Positions 37,119-45,127 of a stretch of 64,000 bases of DNA are shown piece after piece (position 1 is the first letter of the stretch; every line of letters begins with the position of its first letter). Made by a program: the position numbers and the translations under genes. The notes beneath the pieces are model-generated. The model saw only the letters and a list, made by a program, of their open reading frames with translations, had not been told where the DNA came from and made no database searches. The stretch covers positions 1-64,000 of the forward strand of contig CALDSU010000008.1 in NCBI GenBank assembly GCA_937924525.1, read 5' to 3'. The stretch comes from an uncultured Bryobacteraceae bacterium (lineage in GTDB: Bacteria > Acidobacteriota > Terriglobia > Bryobacterales > Bryobacteraceae).

Positions 37119-37778
37119 TCAGAACACTTTTCTTTTCAGCCGGGCAATGTTAAATTTCGCGGTCTCGGCCACGGCCATGACGGCCATCACGCCGGCCTGC
37201 ACCGGATCCGAGACTACCAGATCGGCGGCGTCGGGCACACTGCCGGCCATGTTGAGACTGATTACCAGGAGTCCAGCCTCACGGACTTCCCGCACGGCCT
37301 TTTCAATTTCTCCGCCCATCAATGCACCCGCCAGGACCAGCGCGCGAGCCCGCGGCAGCCGGGCGACGGCGCGCACCGCGTCGGCAAGCTGCTGTTCGCC
37401 CACCAGGGGAATCGTGTCCACCGAGATGTGTTCGCCGCGGATGTTATGACGGTCGGCTTCCGAAATCGCGCCGATGGCCACCTGCCCAACCTGCGCGCCG
37501 CCGCCCATGATGATGATGCGCTTGCCGTAGATCCGCTCCATCACATTGACGATCTCGACGCCGTGCACGATGGGCAGCGCGGTCAGGTCGGCCGCGAGCT
37601 GCGCGGCGTTGGTGGGCAGCTCGATCTCGAAAAAAATCCGCGCCACCGGCGGACGGCTATCAAGAATGGCGACCGAAGTGATGTCGCCTTCATGCTGGGC
37701 GATGACGCCGGTGAGCTGGTGGAGCACCCCGGGGCCGGAACTTGCGCGGATTACCAGACCGATGCGTGCCGAGTCCAT
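37119..37778 (-). CDS. ACT-domain protein (DUF5612-like)
   Basis: 219 residues. The N-terminal 75 are an ACT domain (IGLVIRASSGPGVLHQLTGV, IFFEIELPTNAAQL), which usually binds an amino acid. The rest contains a glycine-rich segment (IIIMGGGAQVGQVAIGAI) and LVLAGALMGGEIEKAV, consistent with the DUF5612 family also found in Archaea. No function is known. It starts 28 nt after the ornithine cyclodeaminase-like gene, so an allosteric role in the same amino-acid pathway is inferred. AAGGGAA precedes the ATG. Confidence 0.75.
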   Translation of the reverse strand: MDSARIGLVIRASSGPGVLHQLTGVIAQHEGDITSVAILDSRPPVARIFFEIELPTNAAQLAADLTALPIVHGVEIVNVMERIYGKRIIIMGGGAQVGQVAIGAISEADRHNIRGEHISVDTIPLVGEQQLADAVRAVARLPRARALVLAGALMGGEIEKAVREVREAGLLVISLNMAGSVPDAADLVVSDPVQAGVMAVMAVAETAKFNIARLKRKVF

Positions 37779-37806
37779 ATCATTCCCTTGCTTGCCGCCG
37801 TTTGCC

Positions 37807-38784
37807 TCACAGATCCAGCCAGGTTCCCGCCCCCGCGGCGAGAGCGCGTTCATAGAGCAGCCTGCCCACGGCGACATCTTCCAGCGCGAGGCCGAGATTG
37901 AGGGAAATGATGCGCTGGTCGTTGGCCGTGCGCCGGGGAGCGCCGGCAGCGATGACATCGCCGAGGTCGGCCGGATCGGGCCGCACGTGAGCGAAGTAAC
38001 CAGCCTGGCGGAAGTAGCGGTACTGCCCCAGGTCGTCGGTGCAGAGCAAGTCGGCGGCGGCGAAAGCTTGAGGCGACACGTAGGAGTCGAAGTCCAAAGG
38101 ACAGACAAACACTCCGTCGCGCAGCCAGGCCGGCTCAATGACGGGAGTAGGATGGCGGAGGATCGGGCCTGAGGTCACCACCAGATCGGCCGGGCGCACG
38201 GCTTGTTCAGGCGTTGCGCAGATTTCGCAGGCGAACCCGGACTCGGTCTGGCATTCCCGGGCGAAAGCCGCAGCGGCTTCGGGACGCACGTCGTAGGCGA
38301 CCACCCGCTCGAGACCTGGGAATACGGTGCGCAAAGCGAGGGTGTTCGCGCGGCCCTGGACTCCGCAGCCCAGAATCGCCAGGGTTCGCGCATCCGGCCG
38401 CGCCAGGTACTTGGCCGCCAAGGCGGTCGCGGCGCCGGTGCGCATGGCGGTGATCCAGGTGGCGTCCATCACGGCCAAGGGGAAGCCGGTGGCCGCGTCG
38501 TTCAGGATCAACAAGCCGGAAATATACGGGAGGCCACGGTCCTGATTCGCAGGGTAGCCCGCAATCCATTTCAGGCCCGCGGCGTCCTGAGCGCTCAGGT
38601 AAGCGGGCATGGCGTGGAGGAAGGCGTCGGGACGGGGGTGAATGTCTGTCTTGGGAGGCATTTGCACTTGCCCGCGCCCCTTCTGAACAAACGCGGCTTC
38701 CACGGCCTCCAGAACGGCGCGCATTTCGAGCCGCAGGCTCTCCACGTCCTGGCACGAGAGATAGAGCAGTTTACCGGGCGTCAT
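37807..38784 (-). CDS. ornithine cyclodeaminase/mu-crystallin family protein
   Basis: 325 residues. Rossmann site LAILGCGVQGRANTLAL and the family region GLPYISGLLILNDAATGFPLAVMDATWITAMRTGAAT are intact. Members include ornithine cyclodeaminase, alanine dehydrogenases and opine or imino-acid reductases that use NAD(P). The precise substrate is open. First gene of a two-gene unit with the ACT-domain protein, divergent from the SDR at 38861. Confidence 0.88.
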   Translation of the reverse strand: MTPGKLLYLSCQDVESLRLEMRAVLEAVEAAFVQKGRGQVQMPPKTDIHPRPDAFLHAMPAYLSAQDAAGLKWIAGYPANQDRGLPYISGLLILNDAATGFPLAVMDATWITAMRTGAATALAAKYLARPDARTLAILGCGVQGRANTLALRTVFPGLERVVAYDVRPEAAAAFARECQTESGFACEICATPEQAVRPADLVVTSGPILRHPTPVIEPAWLRDGVFVCPLDFDSYVSPQAFAAADLLCTDDLGQYRYFRQAGYFAHVRPDPADLGDVIAAGAPRRTANDQRIISLNLGLALEDVAVGRLLYERALAAGAGTWLDL

Positions 38785-38823
38785 CGTGTTTTCCGGAACT
38801 CTTCAGCGTAGCGAATCGGGCGG

Positions 38824-38829
38824 TATACT
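38824..38829 (+). promoter_or_regulatory. -10 element (TATACT) for the SDR gene
   Basis: TATACT lies 31 nt before the GTG at 38861. Unlike the leaderless examples, a purine-rich site AAGGAAAGGAAA (about 38841-38852) lies between it and the start. Confidence 0.45.
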
Positions 38830-38860
38830 GCGAAGTCGGCAAAGGAAAGGAAATTGGCAA

Positions 38861-39625
38861 GTGGACCAGGAACTGGCGGGTAGAACGGCGCTGATCACGG
38901 GCGCTTCGCGGGGAATTGGCGCGGCCACGGCGCGGACGCTGGCGGGCGCGGGCGTGAGCCGCTTCCTTCTGCATTATGGCTCCTACCGGGAGGGCGCCGA
39001 AGGGGTGGCGGCTGCCGTGCGCGCCGGCGGCGCGCGGGCGGACCTGCTCCCAGCCGACCTGACGACCAGCGACGGGATCCGGTCGCTTATCGCGCAGTTC
39101 CGGGCGCTGGAGACGCCCGTGGATCTCTTGATCAACAACGCCGGGTCCCTGGTGAGGCGGGCGCGGCTGGCCGAGTACACCGAGGAACTTTACGAGCAGG
39201 TGCTGAATCTGAACGTGAAGAGCGTGTGGTTCCTCACGCAGGCGGTGGCTCCGGGAATGATCGAGCGCGGCAGCGGCGTGATTGTGAACGTCAGTTCGAT
39301 CGCCGCGCGCAATGGCGGCGGTCCGGGCGCGACGGTCTACGCCGCGGCCAAGGCGATGGTGTCGACGATCACCAAGGGGCTGGCCAAGGAACTCGCGCCG
39401 AAAGGCATCCGCGTGAACGCGGTGTCGCCCGGCACCGTGGACAATCATTTTCACGAGACGTTTTCCACGCGGCAGATGCTCGAGACGGTGATCGCCCAGA
39501 CACCCGCCGGAACCCTGGGCACCAATGAAGAGGTCGCCGACACGATTCTCTTTTTGTGCACCCACGGTGCGCGATACATTCACGGGCAGACGATCGAAAT
39601 CAACGGCGGCATGTTCATGGTTTGA
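38861..39625 (+). CDS. short-chain dehydrogenase/reductase (FabG-like)
   Basis: 254 residues. TALITGASRGIGAATARTL (NAD(P) site), LLINNAGSLV, VSSIAARNGG (catalytic Ser) and YAAAKAMV (Tyr/Lys) are all present, with TIEINGGMFMV at the end. A classical SDR of the 3-oxoacyl-ACP reductase-like group; substrate unknown. GTG start is chosen because it is preceded by AAGGAAAGG and fits the usual N-terminus; the frame is open further upstream. Confidence 0.9.
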   Translation: MDQELAGRTALITGASRGIGAATARTLAGAGVSRFLLHYGSYREGAEGVAAAVRAGGARADLLPADLTTSDGIRSLIAQFRALETPVDLLINNAGSLVRRARLAEYTEELYEQVLNLNVKSVWFLTQAVAPGMIERGSGVIVNVSSIAARNGGGPGATVYAAAKAMVSTITKGLAKELAPKGIRVNAVSPGTVDNHFHETFSTRQMLETVIAQTPAGTLGTNEEVADTILFLCTHGARYIHGQTIEINGGMFMV

Positions 39626-39689
39626 GCGTACCCGATGATTCCAAGGGGTCCGGCGCACGCCCGCCCGCGCTGATTTCACCGGCGGCGCT

Positions 39690-40646
39690 TCAGGACAGCG
39701 CGGCCGCTTCGGCCAGACGGCGCAACTCGGCAGGCTGGCTGTCATCGGGAACGGAACAGCCAGGCGTCACGATCAGTTTGGGGCCGGCCTGGGCGCGGGC
39801 GAGGCGGATATCGGCGCGCATGCGCTCCGTCGTGCGGGTGCGATAGTCGCGCTCGTCGACGCCGCCCAGCAGGACGCCCGTGAACTTGCGCCGCACCTGC
39901 GCAAAAGGAATTCCGGAGCCGTGCACCGAGTAATTGATCGCTGGTGCGGGCCAGCCGGCCAGGAATTCGTCGAGATTCACGCGGTCGCCGTGCAAGTGGA
40001 GGATATTGAGCGGCGCCGAGCGGGCCGCGTCGAGCACCATGCGGTCGAAGGGCGCGGAGAACTTGCGATACTCCTCGCGCGTCAGCAAGCCTTCCTGGGC
40101 GTTGGCAATCGCCAGAAAGATGCCCGAGGCCCCGGCGGCGAGCGCGCGGCGGACATGGCTGGCCTCGGATCGGGCAATGACCTCCAGGGCGTCGAGCAAC
40201 CGCTGCGGCTGTTCCCGCATCAGCCTCCGCACCTCGTCGGGCGAGGACAGCTTCTCGGCGACATTCCAGGGATTGAAGATGGTCTCCACGAAATGAGCGC
40301 TGCCGGCCAGTCCTCTCGCAATCGCCCGGAGGGCGCCGACCTGCTCGGGAAACGGGTTGTCTTGCTCGCGAACTTCCCACCAGGCGCCGGCCGGTTTCGG
40401 GAAGGGGAAATCGCTCATCACCTTCACCAGGTCGGTCGCATAGTCGCGGTGGAACTGCAAGGTGGCCTCGGCGTGACGGGCGCCTCCGTGCTTCTCCAAT
40501 CCGAAATGATGCCAGAGAGAGATCGGCGGCCGGTCCAGATCCTGGCCGGCGAGTGCGCGGTCGACGCGTTGGCGTGGCGTCAGGGTGGCGGCGCGAGCCA
40601 GGCAGGCGAACGGCACGGCGAGCAGGGAGCGGCGGGTGCGGTTCAT
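39690..40646 (-). CDS. uroporphyrinogen decarboxylase-fold protein with export signal
   Basis: 318 residues of the URO-D/cobalamin methyltransferase TIM-barrel superfamily (LTPRQRVDRALAGQDLDRPPISLW at the start of the domain, LHLHGDRVNLDEFL, ITPGC-like VTPGCSVPDD near the end). True HemE is cytoplasmic and has other conserved residues; this one starts with MNRTRRSLLAVPFACLARA, a twin-arginine-like or Sec signal. The function of such exported URO-D paralogues is unknown. AGAGGA precedes the ATG at 40646; an in-frame ATG 7 codons upstream is the alternative. Confidence 0.8.
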   Translation of the reverse strand: MNRTRRSLLAVPFACLARAATLTPRQRVDRALAGQDLDRPPISLWHHFGLEKHGGARHAEATLQFHRDYATDLVKVMSDFPFPKPAGAWWEVREQDNPFPEQVGALRAIARGLAGSAHFVETIFNPWNVAEKLSSPDEVRRLMREQPQRLLDALEVIARSEASHVRRALAAGASGIFLAIANAQEGLLTREEYRKFSAPFDRMVLDAARSAPLNILHLHGDRVNLDEFLAGWPAPAINYSVHGSGIPFAQVRRKFTGVLLGGVDERDYRTRTTERMRADIRLARAQAGPKLIVTPGCSVPDDSQPAELRRLAEAAALS

Positions 40647-40848
40647 CGTTCGGGTCCTCTTGCCCATTGAGTATAGGGAACGGAGGACCGCACCTGAAGC
40701 CCTTTGCGAGTGCGGCTGTTCGCCGAGGCTGGCGATCCGGTAAGAATTACCGGCCCGCGACCGGCCGGGTATCCGTATGTTCTTGATTCTCCGATTAATA
40801 CTCTGTGGCGTTTGGCTTGCAAGAAGGTGCGCTCGAGGAGGTCAAACG

Positions 40849-41304
40849 ATGCGTTTCGAAAACTTCCGCATGGCAGCCGCAGGATTGCTGGCTGGCGCAC
40901 TGCTGATGGGGGCGGCCACGGCGATCGTGAACCGCGACAAGGCAGAAAGAGAGCCTGCGCCACAGGCGGTTCCGATCGCGGCAGTCCCGCCGGCGTCGGT
41001 CCCGGGTTACGTGGGCCCGCTGTACGATGTCGAGGGCAAACTGGTTGGCTACGCCCATCCACCAGAACCGCCTGCCGTGGCGCCGTCGAGGGCAGCGTCT
41101 TCGCTGGCGCCATCTTCCTCGCCCCCCGCGCCGGCCCGTTCCCGGACCCGTTCTACAGGGAAGTCGGTGGCGATCGTGGCGGGTAGCGCGGGCGTCGGTT
41201 CGGCAATCGGGGCCCTGGCGGGCGGTGGAAAAGGCGCGGGAATCGGCGCTCTCTCGGGCGGAACCGCGGGCTTTGTGTACGACCGCTTGACGCGCAACAA
41301 GTAA
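40849..41304 (+). CDS. glycine-zipper membrane protein
   Basis: 151 residues. An N-terminal hydrophobic segment (AAAGLLAGALLMGAATAIV) acts as signal or anchor; a Pro/Ala/Ser-rich linker follows, and then a glycine zipper (GSAIGALAGGGKGAGIGALSGG, shown only in part: residues about 118-142) of the YMGG/17 kDa antigen type. Such proteins sit in the cell envelope. A consensus ribosome site GAGGAGG (40835-40841) is 7 nt before the ATG, which fixes the start. Confidence 0.8.
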   Translation: MRFENFRMAAAGLLAGALLMGAATAIVNRDKAEREPAPQAVPIAAVPPASVPGYVGPLYDVEGKLVGYAHPPEPPAVAPSRAASSLAPSSSPPAPARSRTRSTGKSVAIVAGSAGVGSAIGALAGGGKGAGIGALSGGTAGFVYDRLTRNK

Positions 41305-41338
41305 GCCGCCCAGAAAGGTTTCGCGTGGAAACCGGGTA

Positions 41339-42667
41339 TCAGTCCGGATAGGGGTGACCGTTGCGGGTCAATCCGTAGGCACGCAACCGGTATTGCAGTT
41401 TCCGCAAGCTGATGCCCAGAGCGCGGGCAGCGTGGGTGCGGTTACCGGCATGGCGGGCGAGCGCGTCCTCGATCGCTCGCCGCTCAATATCTCGCCAACT
41501 GCGGGCATGGGCGGAACCCGGTTCCAGCGGCGCGCCCGTTCTCGGTATCTGCAAGTCCTTGCGCCGCACGCTTCCCTCGGCCAGGAGCGCCGCACGAAAC
41601 ATCACGGCCTCCAGCTCGGTGACGTTGCCGGGCCAGGAGTACTCCAGCAGCGCCTGGACCGCGTCCGGTTCAAGGGAGAGGGGAGGACGGTGTAGTCTCT
41701 GGCAGGCGAGTTCGAGGAATAGCCGGCCTAGCCGCTCCACCGCACGAGGACGCCGCCGCAGGGGAGGAACCTCGATCTGGCACTTAAGGAAGCGATCGGC
41801 CAAGTCGGCCCGAAACTTGCTGATCTGCGAGAGCTTGGGGAGATTCGCCGATGTCGCGGCAAGGGTACGGCATTCCGACCAGATGCGGCGGCTCTGGCCG
41901 ACGCGGTGGAAGAACCCGCCGTTGAAGAATTCAACAAGACGTAGCTGAGCGCCAGGGGAGATTGCGGAAACTTCGTTGAGAAACACGGCGCCGTCCCCGG
42001 CCATCTCCAACACGCCCGCGCCCTCCGGAGAAGAGCCCACGCCGAACAACCGCGCGTCGAAAGCGCCCGGCTCCAGGCTGCAATTCACGGCAACGAAAGC
42101 GCCTAGGCGGCCGCGGCTGCGAGAGTAGATCAGCCGGGCCAGAGTCTGCCTCCCCGACCCTGGTTCGCCGACCAGCAGGACTGGCTCGTGGTGAGATGCC
42201 GCTTGGGCGGCTGCCTCCATGGCTTGAAGCATTGCCTCATCCCGGCCGTCGCGCGGATCTCCACCACAGGCGGAGCATTCCACCTCTGACCAGATGGATC
42301 GCAACCTTTCCAACTGAGCCGTGTCGGCAGCTTTGCGCGCCCGCAACGCCAGTTCCTCGTCGCATGCCGCCGCCGAAACCACGTCTGCGGCACCGCGGGC
42401 CAAGGCCTTGCAGTAGTTACCGTTGGACGTGGCCGCCACCAGGATCGTCGCGACCCGGGAAGGCTCGGCGGCGAGCCAGTCCAGCACCCGGTCCCCGCCA
42501 CATTCCTCCGCGCTACAGATCAGAACCCGGTACTGCCGCGCCGCCATCAGCAAGCGTGCTTGGGTTTCGCCAGCGGCAAAGTCGGCGTGAAAGCCCTCCT
42601 CGCTGAGGCAGCGGACCAGATTCCGAGCTCGGCTCTGCTCCAGTCCAACGATGAGCACCGGTTCCAT
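41339..42667 (-). CDS. NtrC-family regulator with degenerate ATPase and receiver motifs
   Basis: 442 residues laid out as receiver (1-120), AAA+ (145-375) and Fis-type HTH (about 400-442; HAGNRTHAARALGISLRK). Key residues are lost: the receiver lacks the phospho-acceptor Asp (LICSAEECGG), Walker A reads GEPGSGRQT with Arg173 for Lys, Walker B reads VFLNE with Asn231 for Asp, and the sigma-54-contacting GAFTGA loop is replaced by LFGVGSSPEGAGVLE. The DNA-binding end looks intact. It probably does not activate sigma-54 transcription, and may act as a repressor or scaffold; this is inference. Confidence 0.85.
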   Translation of the reverse strand: MEPVLIVGLEQSRARNLVRCLSEEGFHADFAAGETQARLLMAARQYRVLICSAEECGGDRVLDWLAAEPSRVATILVAATSNGNYCKALARGAADVVSAAACDEELALRARKAADTAQLERLRSIWSEVECSACGGDPRDGRDEAMLQAMEAAAQAASHHEPVLLVGEPGSGRQTLARLIYSRSRGRLGAFVAVNCSLEPGAFDARLFGVGSSPEGAGVLEMAGDGAVFLNEVSAISPGAQLRLVEFFNGGFFHRVGQSRRIWSECRTLAATSANLPKLSQISKFRADLADRFLKCQIEVPPLRRRPRAVERLGRLFLELACQRLHRPPLSLEPDAVQALLEYSWPGNVTELEAVMFRAALLAEGSVRRKDLQIPRTGAPLEPGSAHARSWRDIERRAIEDALARHAGNRTHAARALGISLRKLQYRLRAYGLTRNGHPYPD

Positions 42668-42716
42668 CGTAGTTGTCTCGGCGCATCATCGCGCCAAGCC
42701 CATCACAGGGGCGCGC

Positions 42717-43178
42717 TCAGGCGTGGGTGACCTGCTGCCGTCCGGCCGTCCTGAACGCGCGCTCGTAACCCAACACCAGGTGGTACAGCAGGAAGTCGAA
42801 GAAACAGTCCACGCGATGTTCGAGTTCTTCCTCCGCGTAAATCTCCACCGACGATTGGGCGAACCCCTGCGCGCGAATGAAATCAATCGTTTCCTGCTTT
42901 AGGAGTTGCAGCGCCCGAACGCACTCGTGTAACGGGATCCCTTCGTAGTAGCGCAGCCTTCCCAGTTCCTCGTACCGTTTGCTGAGGTTGCGTCGTTCTT
43001 CCTCGCCCAGCCAGACGCCGGCATGACGAAGAATCCCCCGCCCCCAAACTTCCAGGTCATTCCGGGGCAACTTGCTGATGTCCGGCAGCGTCGGATCGCT
43101 CTTGATGTGGTCGATGGCTTTCGAAGTGATCTGGTCGCAGTGGTCTTCGATCGCCTGGATGAGTCTGTTCGTCATCAT
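42717..43178 (-). CDS. RsbRD N-terminal-like (globin-fold) sensory protein
   Basis: 153 residues, all helical. It resembles the RsbRD_N domain (PF14361) that senses stress in stressosome and some kinase proteins: a long helix MTNRLIQAIEDHCDQITSKA, then LRYYEGIPLHECVRALQLLK and DCFFDFLLYHLVLGYERAF. It is a stand-alone domain without STAS or kinase part. It lies 49 nt upstream of the degenerate NtrC-like gene and on the same strand, so the two may form one regulatory unit. Two ATGs are adjacent; the first is used. Confidence 0.75.
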   Translation of the reverse strand: MMTNRLIQAIEDHCDQITSKAIDHIKSDPTLPDISKLPRNDLEVWGRGILRHAGVWLGEEERRNLSKRYEELGRLRYYEGIPLHECVRALQLLKQETIDFIRAQGFAQSSVEIYAEEELEHRVDCFFDFLLYHLVLGYERAFRTAGRQQVTHA

Positions 43179-43190
43179 GGGGCTAGCCCC
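43179..43190. promoter_or_regulatory. perfect 12-bp palindrome abutting the start codon
   Basis: GGGGCTAGCCCC ends exactly at the ATG of the RsbRD-like gene (43178). It could be an operator or a hairpin that hides the start region. No Shine-Dalgarno is visible between it and the ATG. Confidence 0.4.
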
Positions 43191-43344
43191 CGTGGAGGAT
43201 TGTAGGGCACGTGAACTGCCAACCTTCCTAAGGCACGGTTTATACAGGAGATGTAGCGTTTGGTGGCGACTTCGCACCCGGCATGCGCCAGAACTGGGCC
43301 AAACAGCGCAACAGAATGCGTCAAAGCTCGCCGTCGCCGTCCCG

Positions 43345-43350
43345 TATACT
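43345..43350 (+). promoter_or_regulatory. -10 element (TATACT) for the Cys-rich gene
   Basis: TATACT is 8 nt before the ATG at 43359. GGAAAGG fills the gap but would be too close to the ATG and partly lost from the transcript, so a near-leaderless start is likely. Confidence 0.45.
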
Positions 43351-43358
43351 GGAAAGGT

Positions 43359-43991
43359 ATGACGTGCGCCCTCTGCGACACCCGTCGGCCCCGGCGCTTC
43401 TGCCCCGGCGTAAGGGGTGAGATTTGCACCCTGTGTTGCGGCACGGAGCGGGAAGAAACGATCGATTGCCCGCTGGATTGCGCGTTTCTTCAGGAAGCCC
43501 ATCGCCATGAGAAACCTTTAGGGGTGCGCCCCGAGGACCTGCCGGAGCCCGACATCCGGGTGAACGAGGAGTTTCTCCGGCAGCACGAGACGCTGATCGT
43601 GCTGTTTTCCAGGGCGCTCCTGGATTCCGCATCCGAGATTCAGGGAGTTACAGACGAAGACGCGCGCCAGGCGCTGGCTTGTTTGGTTCGAACCTTTCGC
43701 ACCCTCCAAAGCGGATTGATCTACGAATCCCGGCCGGATAACCCCTTTGCGGCCCATATCTTTAGCGGCATGCAAAACTTGGTTGGGCAACTGCGGAGCG
43801 CCGAGGAACGCACGGGCGGCGTGCAGAGGATTCGCGACGCGGAGTTACTGGGAGTTTTTGTGTTCCTCTTGCGGATGGAGGTTGCGCAGCGCAATGGCCG
43901 GAAGCGGTCCCGGGCCTTTCTGACGTTTCTACGCTCGGCGATCGGCGCGCCCTCCTCCCCCCAAAGTCAACCATCTCTCTTGGTTCCATAG
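43359..43991 (+). CDS. Cys-rich zinc-binding-type conserved protein
   Basis: 210 residues. The first 45 hold eight cysteines in the order CALC, FCPGVRGEICTLCC and IDCPLDC, a probable zinc module seen in conserved hypotheticals of several phyla. The remainder is helical (NEEFLRQHETLIVLFSRALL, EDARQALACLVRTFRTL). No function is known. First of four closely spaced genes (CbiX-like, FNR-like, YggX) that handle metals or electrons. Confidence 0.78.
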   Translation: MTCALCDTRRPRRFCPGVRGEICTLCCGTEREETIDCPLDCAFLQEAHRHEKPLGVRPEDLPEPDIRVNEEFLRQHETLIVLFSRALLDSASEIQGVTDEDARQALACLVRTFRTLQSGLIYESRPDNPFAAHIFSGMQNLVGQLRSAEERTGGVQRIRDAELLGVFVFLLRMEVAQRNGRKRSRAFLTFLRSAIGAPSSPQSQPSLLVP

Positions 43992-44003
43992 GCTAAGCGC
44001 CCA

Positions 44004-44399
44004 ATGAAGACAGGGATCGCCGTGTTTGCTCATGGTTCCAGTGTCCCGGAAGCCAACCAGGCTGTCCTGGAGGTGGTCTGCGCGGCGGCCGGGCTTGGCG
44101 GGTTCGATCTGGTCGAGACAGCGTTTCTGGAACTGGCGGAGCCAAGCCTGCCGGTAGCGGTCGAGCGTCTGGTGGCGCAGGGAGCGACCCGTATCCTGGT
44201 GGTACCCTACTTTCTGACCTTGGGAATTCACCTGCGCCGGGATCTGCCCCGAATCGTCGAGGAGATTTCCCGCATCCATCAGGGCATGGAGATTCGGATC
44301 GCTCCTCCGTTGGACGGGCACCCGGCGTTAAGCCAGGTCTTGCGTGACCGCGCGCAGGAGGCGCTGGACCGTTGGGCAGCGAGGGAGGGCGCCCAGTGA
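44004..44399 (+). CDS. CbiX/SirB-type sirohydrochlorin chelatase
   Basis: 131 residues, the short single-domain form of the class II chelatase fold. Conserved features: VFAHGSSVPEANQ (catalytic His), VETAFLELAEPSLP and VVPYFLTLGIHLRRDLP (second His). Members insert Co or Fe2+ into sirohydrochlorin; nickel insertion (CfbA) is known in archaea. The metal cannot be told from the sequence. Its stop overlaps the GTG of the following reductase (44396-44399). No cobalamin or siroheme genes are adjacent. Confidence 0.85.
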   Translation: MKTGIAVFAHGSSVPEANQAVLEVVCAAAGLGGFDLVETAFLELAEPSLPVAVERLVAQGATRILVVPYFLTLGIHLRRDLPRIVEEISRIHQGMEIRIAPPLDGHPALSQVLRDRAQEALDRWAAREGAQ

Positions 44400-45085
44400 A
44401 GGCGCGGCTGATCGAGTCTCGGGAGATCGCCCCGGAAGTCCGCCATTTCGTCTTCGAGGTGCCGGAGTTCGAGCGGTTGGAGTTCCAGCCGGGCCAGTTT
44501 TTCTCCTTGTCTCATCCGCTCGGCGATCGGGTCATTACACGTGCCTATTCGGTGGCGGCGCCGCCTTCAGGCAACCGGTTTGAACTGTGTCTGAATCGCG
44601 TGCAAGAGGGGCGGTTCTCGCCGTTTCTCTTTGACCTGAGCCCGGGCGATCTGGTGGACTGCAAAGGACCTTATGGGAATTTCACGTGGCGTGCGCCCGT
44701 TACGGATTTGGTCCTGATCGCCACCGGTACCGGCATCGCCCCGTTCCGCGCGATGCTGCGAGATCGTACGGCGTTGGATCGCGCCTCCGACGTGATCCTG
44801 CTGTTCGGAGTGCGCTACGAGCAAAATTTGCTGTATCGTGAAGAGTTTGAACAGATGGCGCGGGAATGCGGCAACTTCCGCTTCTGGCCTACGCTCAGCC
44901 GTCCTGAACCGTCCTGGCCAGGGCGGGTGGGTCACGTCCAAAATCACCTGGATGAGGCCATTGCTGGCCGAACCGAGCTGACGTTCTATGTTTGCGGATT
45001 AAAGGCGATGGTGGACGACGTGCGCCAGATGCTGAAGAGCCGGGGTTTTGACCGCAAACAGATCGTCTACGAGAAGTACGACTAA
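44396..45085 (+). CDS. ferredoxin--NADP reductase-like flavoprotein
   Basis: 229 residues of the FNR superfamily. FAD domain: QFFSLSHPLGDRVITRAYSVA (RAYS motif). NAD(P) domain: LIATGTGIAPFRAMLRD and VCGLKAMVDDV. The C-terminus (IVYEKYD) is tyrosine-containing, as in FNRs. It transfers electrons between NAD(P)H and a one-electron carrier. GTG start overlaps the CbiX-like stop. Confidence 0.88.
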   Translation: MKARLIESREIAPEVRHFVFEVPEFERLEFQPGQFFSLSHPLGDRVITRAYSVAAPPSGNRFELCLNRVQEGRFSPFLFDLSPGDLVDCKGPYGNFTWRAPVTDLVLIATGTGIAPFRAMLRDRTALDRASDVILLFGVRYEQNLLYREEFEQMARECGNFRFWPTLSRPEPSWPGRVGHVQNHLDEAIAGRTELTFYVCGLKAMVDDVRQMLKSRGFDRKQIVYEKYD

Positions 45086-45127
45086 GCGGCAAACCATCCG
45101 CGTCAGAAGGAGCGAATACCCCTAGTT

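Noticed and set aside
41339-42667. Functional sigma-54 activator controlling a neighbouring -24/-12 promoter
   Set aside because: The Walker and GAFTGA motifs are lost and no clear TGGCACG-TTGC-type promoter was noticed in front of neighbouring genes.
43686-43696. GGTTCGAACC, like a tRNA T-loop
   Set aside because: No acceptor stem, anticodon arm or CCA fits around it, and it lies inside an intact coding frame.
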